The translations under genes were made by a program, and so were the position numbers. Below, one piece after another: positions 32,631-32,932 of a stretch of DNA of 32,932 bases (position 1 is its first letter; each line of letters starts with the position of its first letter). Source of the stretch: Anaerohalosphaeraceae bacterium (GTDB taxonomy: Bacteria; Planctomycetota; Phycisphaerae; Sedimentisphaerales; Anaerohalosphaeraceae). The notes under the pieces were generated by a model. It worked only from the letters and a program-made list of their open reading frames with translations. It was not told the origin of the DNA and made no database searches. The stretch covers positions 1 through 32,932 of the forward strand of contig JBBFLK010000028.1 in the NCBI GenBank assembly GCA_037479115.1, given 5' to 3'.

Positions 32631-32932
32631 ATGAAAATCGCAAGACGTACATTTCTCAAGCAGACTTTGTGGGGATTAGGCGGCATTCTGCTCGGCTGCC
32701 GGAGAACGGAGAAAGAATCCGGACCGGCTTTTTGGAATCCGTATGAGAAGGTACCGCTGGGCCGCACGCCCATCCGGCTGTCCCGGGTCGGGTTGGGAAC
32801 GGGAATGCGGGCTTCGGGCCGGATGTCCAATCAGACCCGCCTCGGACAGGAAAAATTCACCGAGCTGGTCCGCACCTGTCTGGACCGGGGGATTTCGTGG
32901 TTTGATGCGGCGGACCTGTACGGCAGCCATTC
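32631..32932 (+). CDS. Tat-exported aldo/keto reductase lipoprotein, 5' part
   Basis: The first 100 codons of a gene cut by the window edge. The N-terminus combines a twin-arginine motif (ARRTFLKQT) with a lipobox ending in Cys23 (ILLGC), so the product should be exported folded and lipid-anchored. The mature part begins VPLGRTPIRLSRVGLGTG, typical of aldo/keto reductases. FDAADLYG carries the catalytic Asp92 and Tyr97 with the expected spacing. AGGAG overlapping the stop codon of the GH29-like gene is the ribosome-binding site, so the two are co-translated. Exported aldo/keto reductases of this kind are frequent in planctomycetes; the substrate is unknown. Confidence 0.85.
   Translation, partial: MKIARRTFLKQTLWGLGGILLGCRRTEKESGPAFWNPYEKVPLGRTPIRLSRVGLGTGMRASGRMSNQTRLGQEKFTELVRTCLDRGISWFDAADLYGSH

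Overview
The window looks like a chromosomal segment of a Planctomycetota bacterium, probably class Phycisphaerae. The evidence is: two short secreted proteins ending in a PEP-CTERM tail (VPEP, hydrophobic stretch, basic end); a secreted PQQ-type beta-propeller with the ADWPQWRGP start common in planctomycetes; and many Tat- or lipoprotein-exported sugar enzymes (Gfo/Idh/MocA, DUF1080, xylose-isomerase-like TIM barrel, GH29-like, aldo/keto reductase). This is inferred from protein style; no rRNA or other phylogenetic marker is present. No phage, IS element, CRISPR array, tRNA or rRNA was seen.

Layout. 1-290: dispersed palindromic repeat and a terminator. 290-955 (-): PEP-CTERM protein. 1444-3355 (+): four-cysteine mini-protein and citramalate synthase. 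3411-6331 (+): an exported three-enzyme sugar module (TIM-barrel isomerase/epimerase-like, DUF1080 lipoprotein, Gfo/Idh/MocA dehydrogenase). 6402-11726 (-): a polyphosphate operon transcribed as CHAD protein, HD protein, Ppx/GppA phosphatase, polyphosphate kinase. 11857-12321 (-): second PEP-CTERM protein with its own promoter and terminator. 12638-14407 (+): formate-tetrahydrofolate ligase. 14490-17331 (+): ArnT-like glycosyltransferase fused to a LAB_N domain, coupled to a GT2 dolichol-phosphate-sugar-synthase-like enzyme. 17376-18359 (-): secreted DUF547 protein. 18650-27412 (+): an unknown secreted protein, then a complete oligopeptide-type ABC importer (two tandem binding lipoproteins, two permeases, two ATPases). 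27464-28328 (+): STAS protein and double-ACT protein. 28381-29604 (+): PQQ beta-propeller. 29615-30556 (-): FAH-family hydrolase. 30729-32932 (+): GH29-like protein with altered catalytic motifs and the start of a Tat-exported aldo/keto reductase.

How the genes fit together. The polyphosphate block joins synthesis (PPK1), hydrolysis (Ppx) and binding (CHAD), plus an HD protein that resembles the C-terminal half of the neighbouring Ppx. The 3411-6331 block resembles known 3-keto-sugar routes, in which a glycoside is oxidised, eliminated and hydrated outside the cytoplasm. The ArnT/GT2 pair can make and use a polyprenyl-phosphate sugar to decorate an envelope glycan. Several genes have sigma70-like promoters. 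Two of these sit so close to the start codon that the mRNAs may be leaderless.

The most distinctive observations are the GH29-like protein lacking the usual catalytic His and Asp, the ArnT-LAB_N fusion, the four-gene polyphosphate operon with a split-off HD paralogue, and the exported sugar-oxidation trio.
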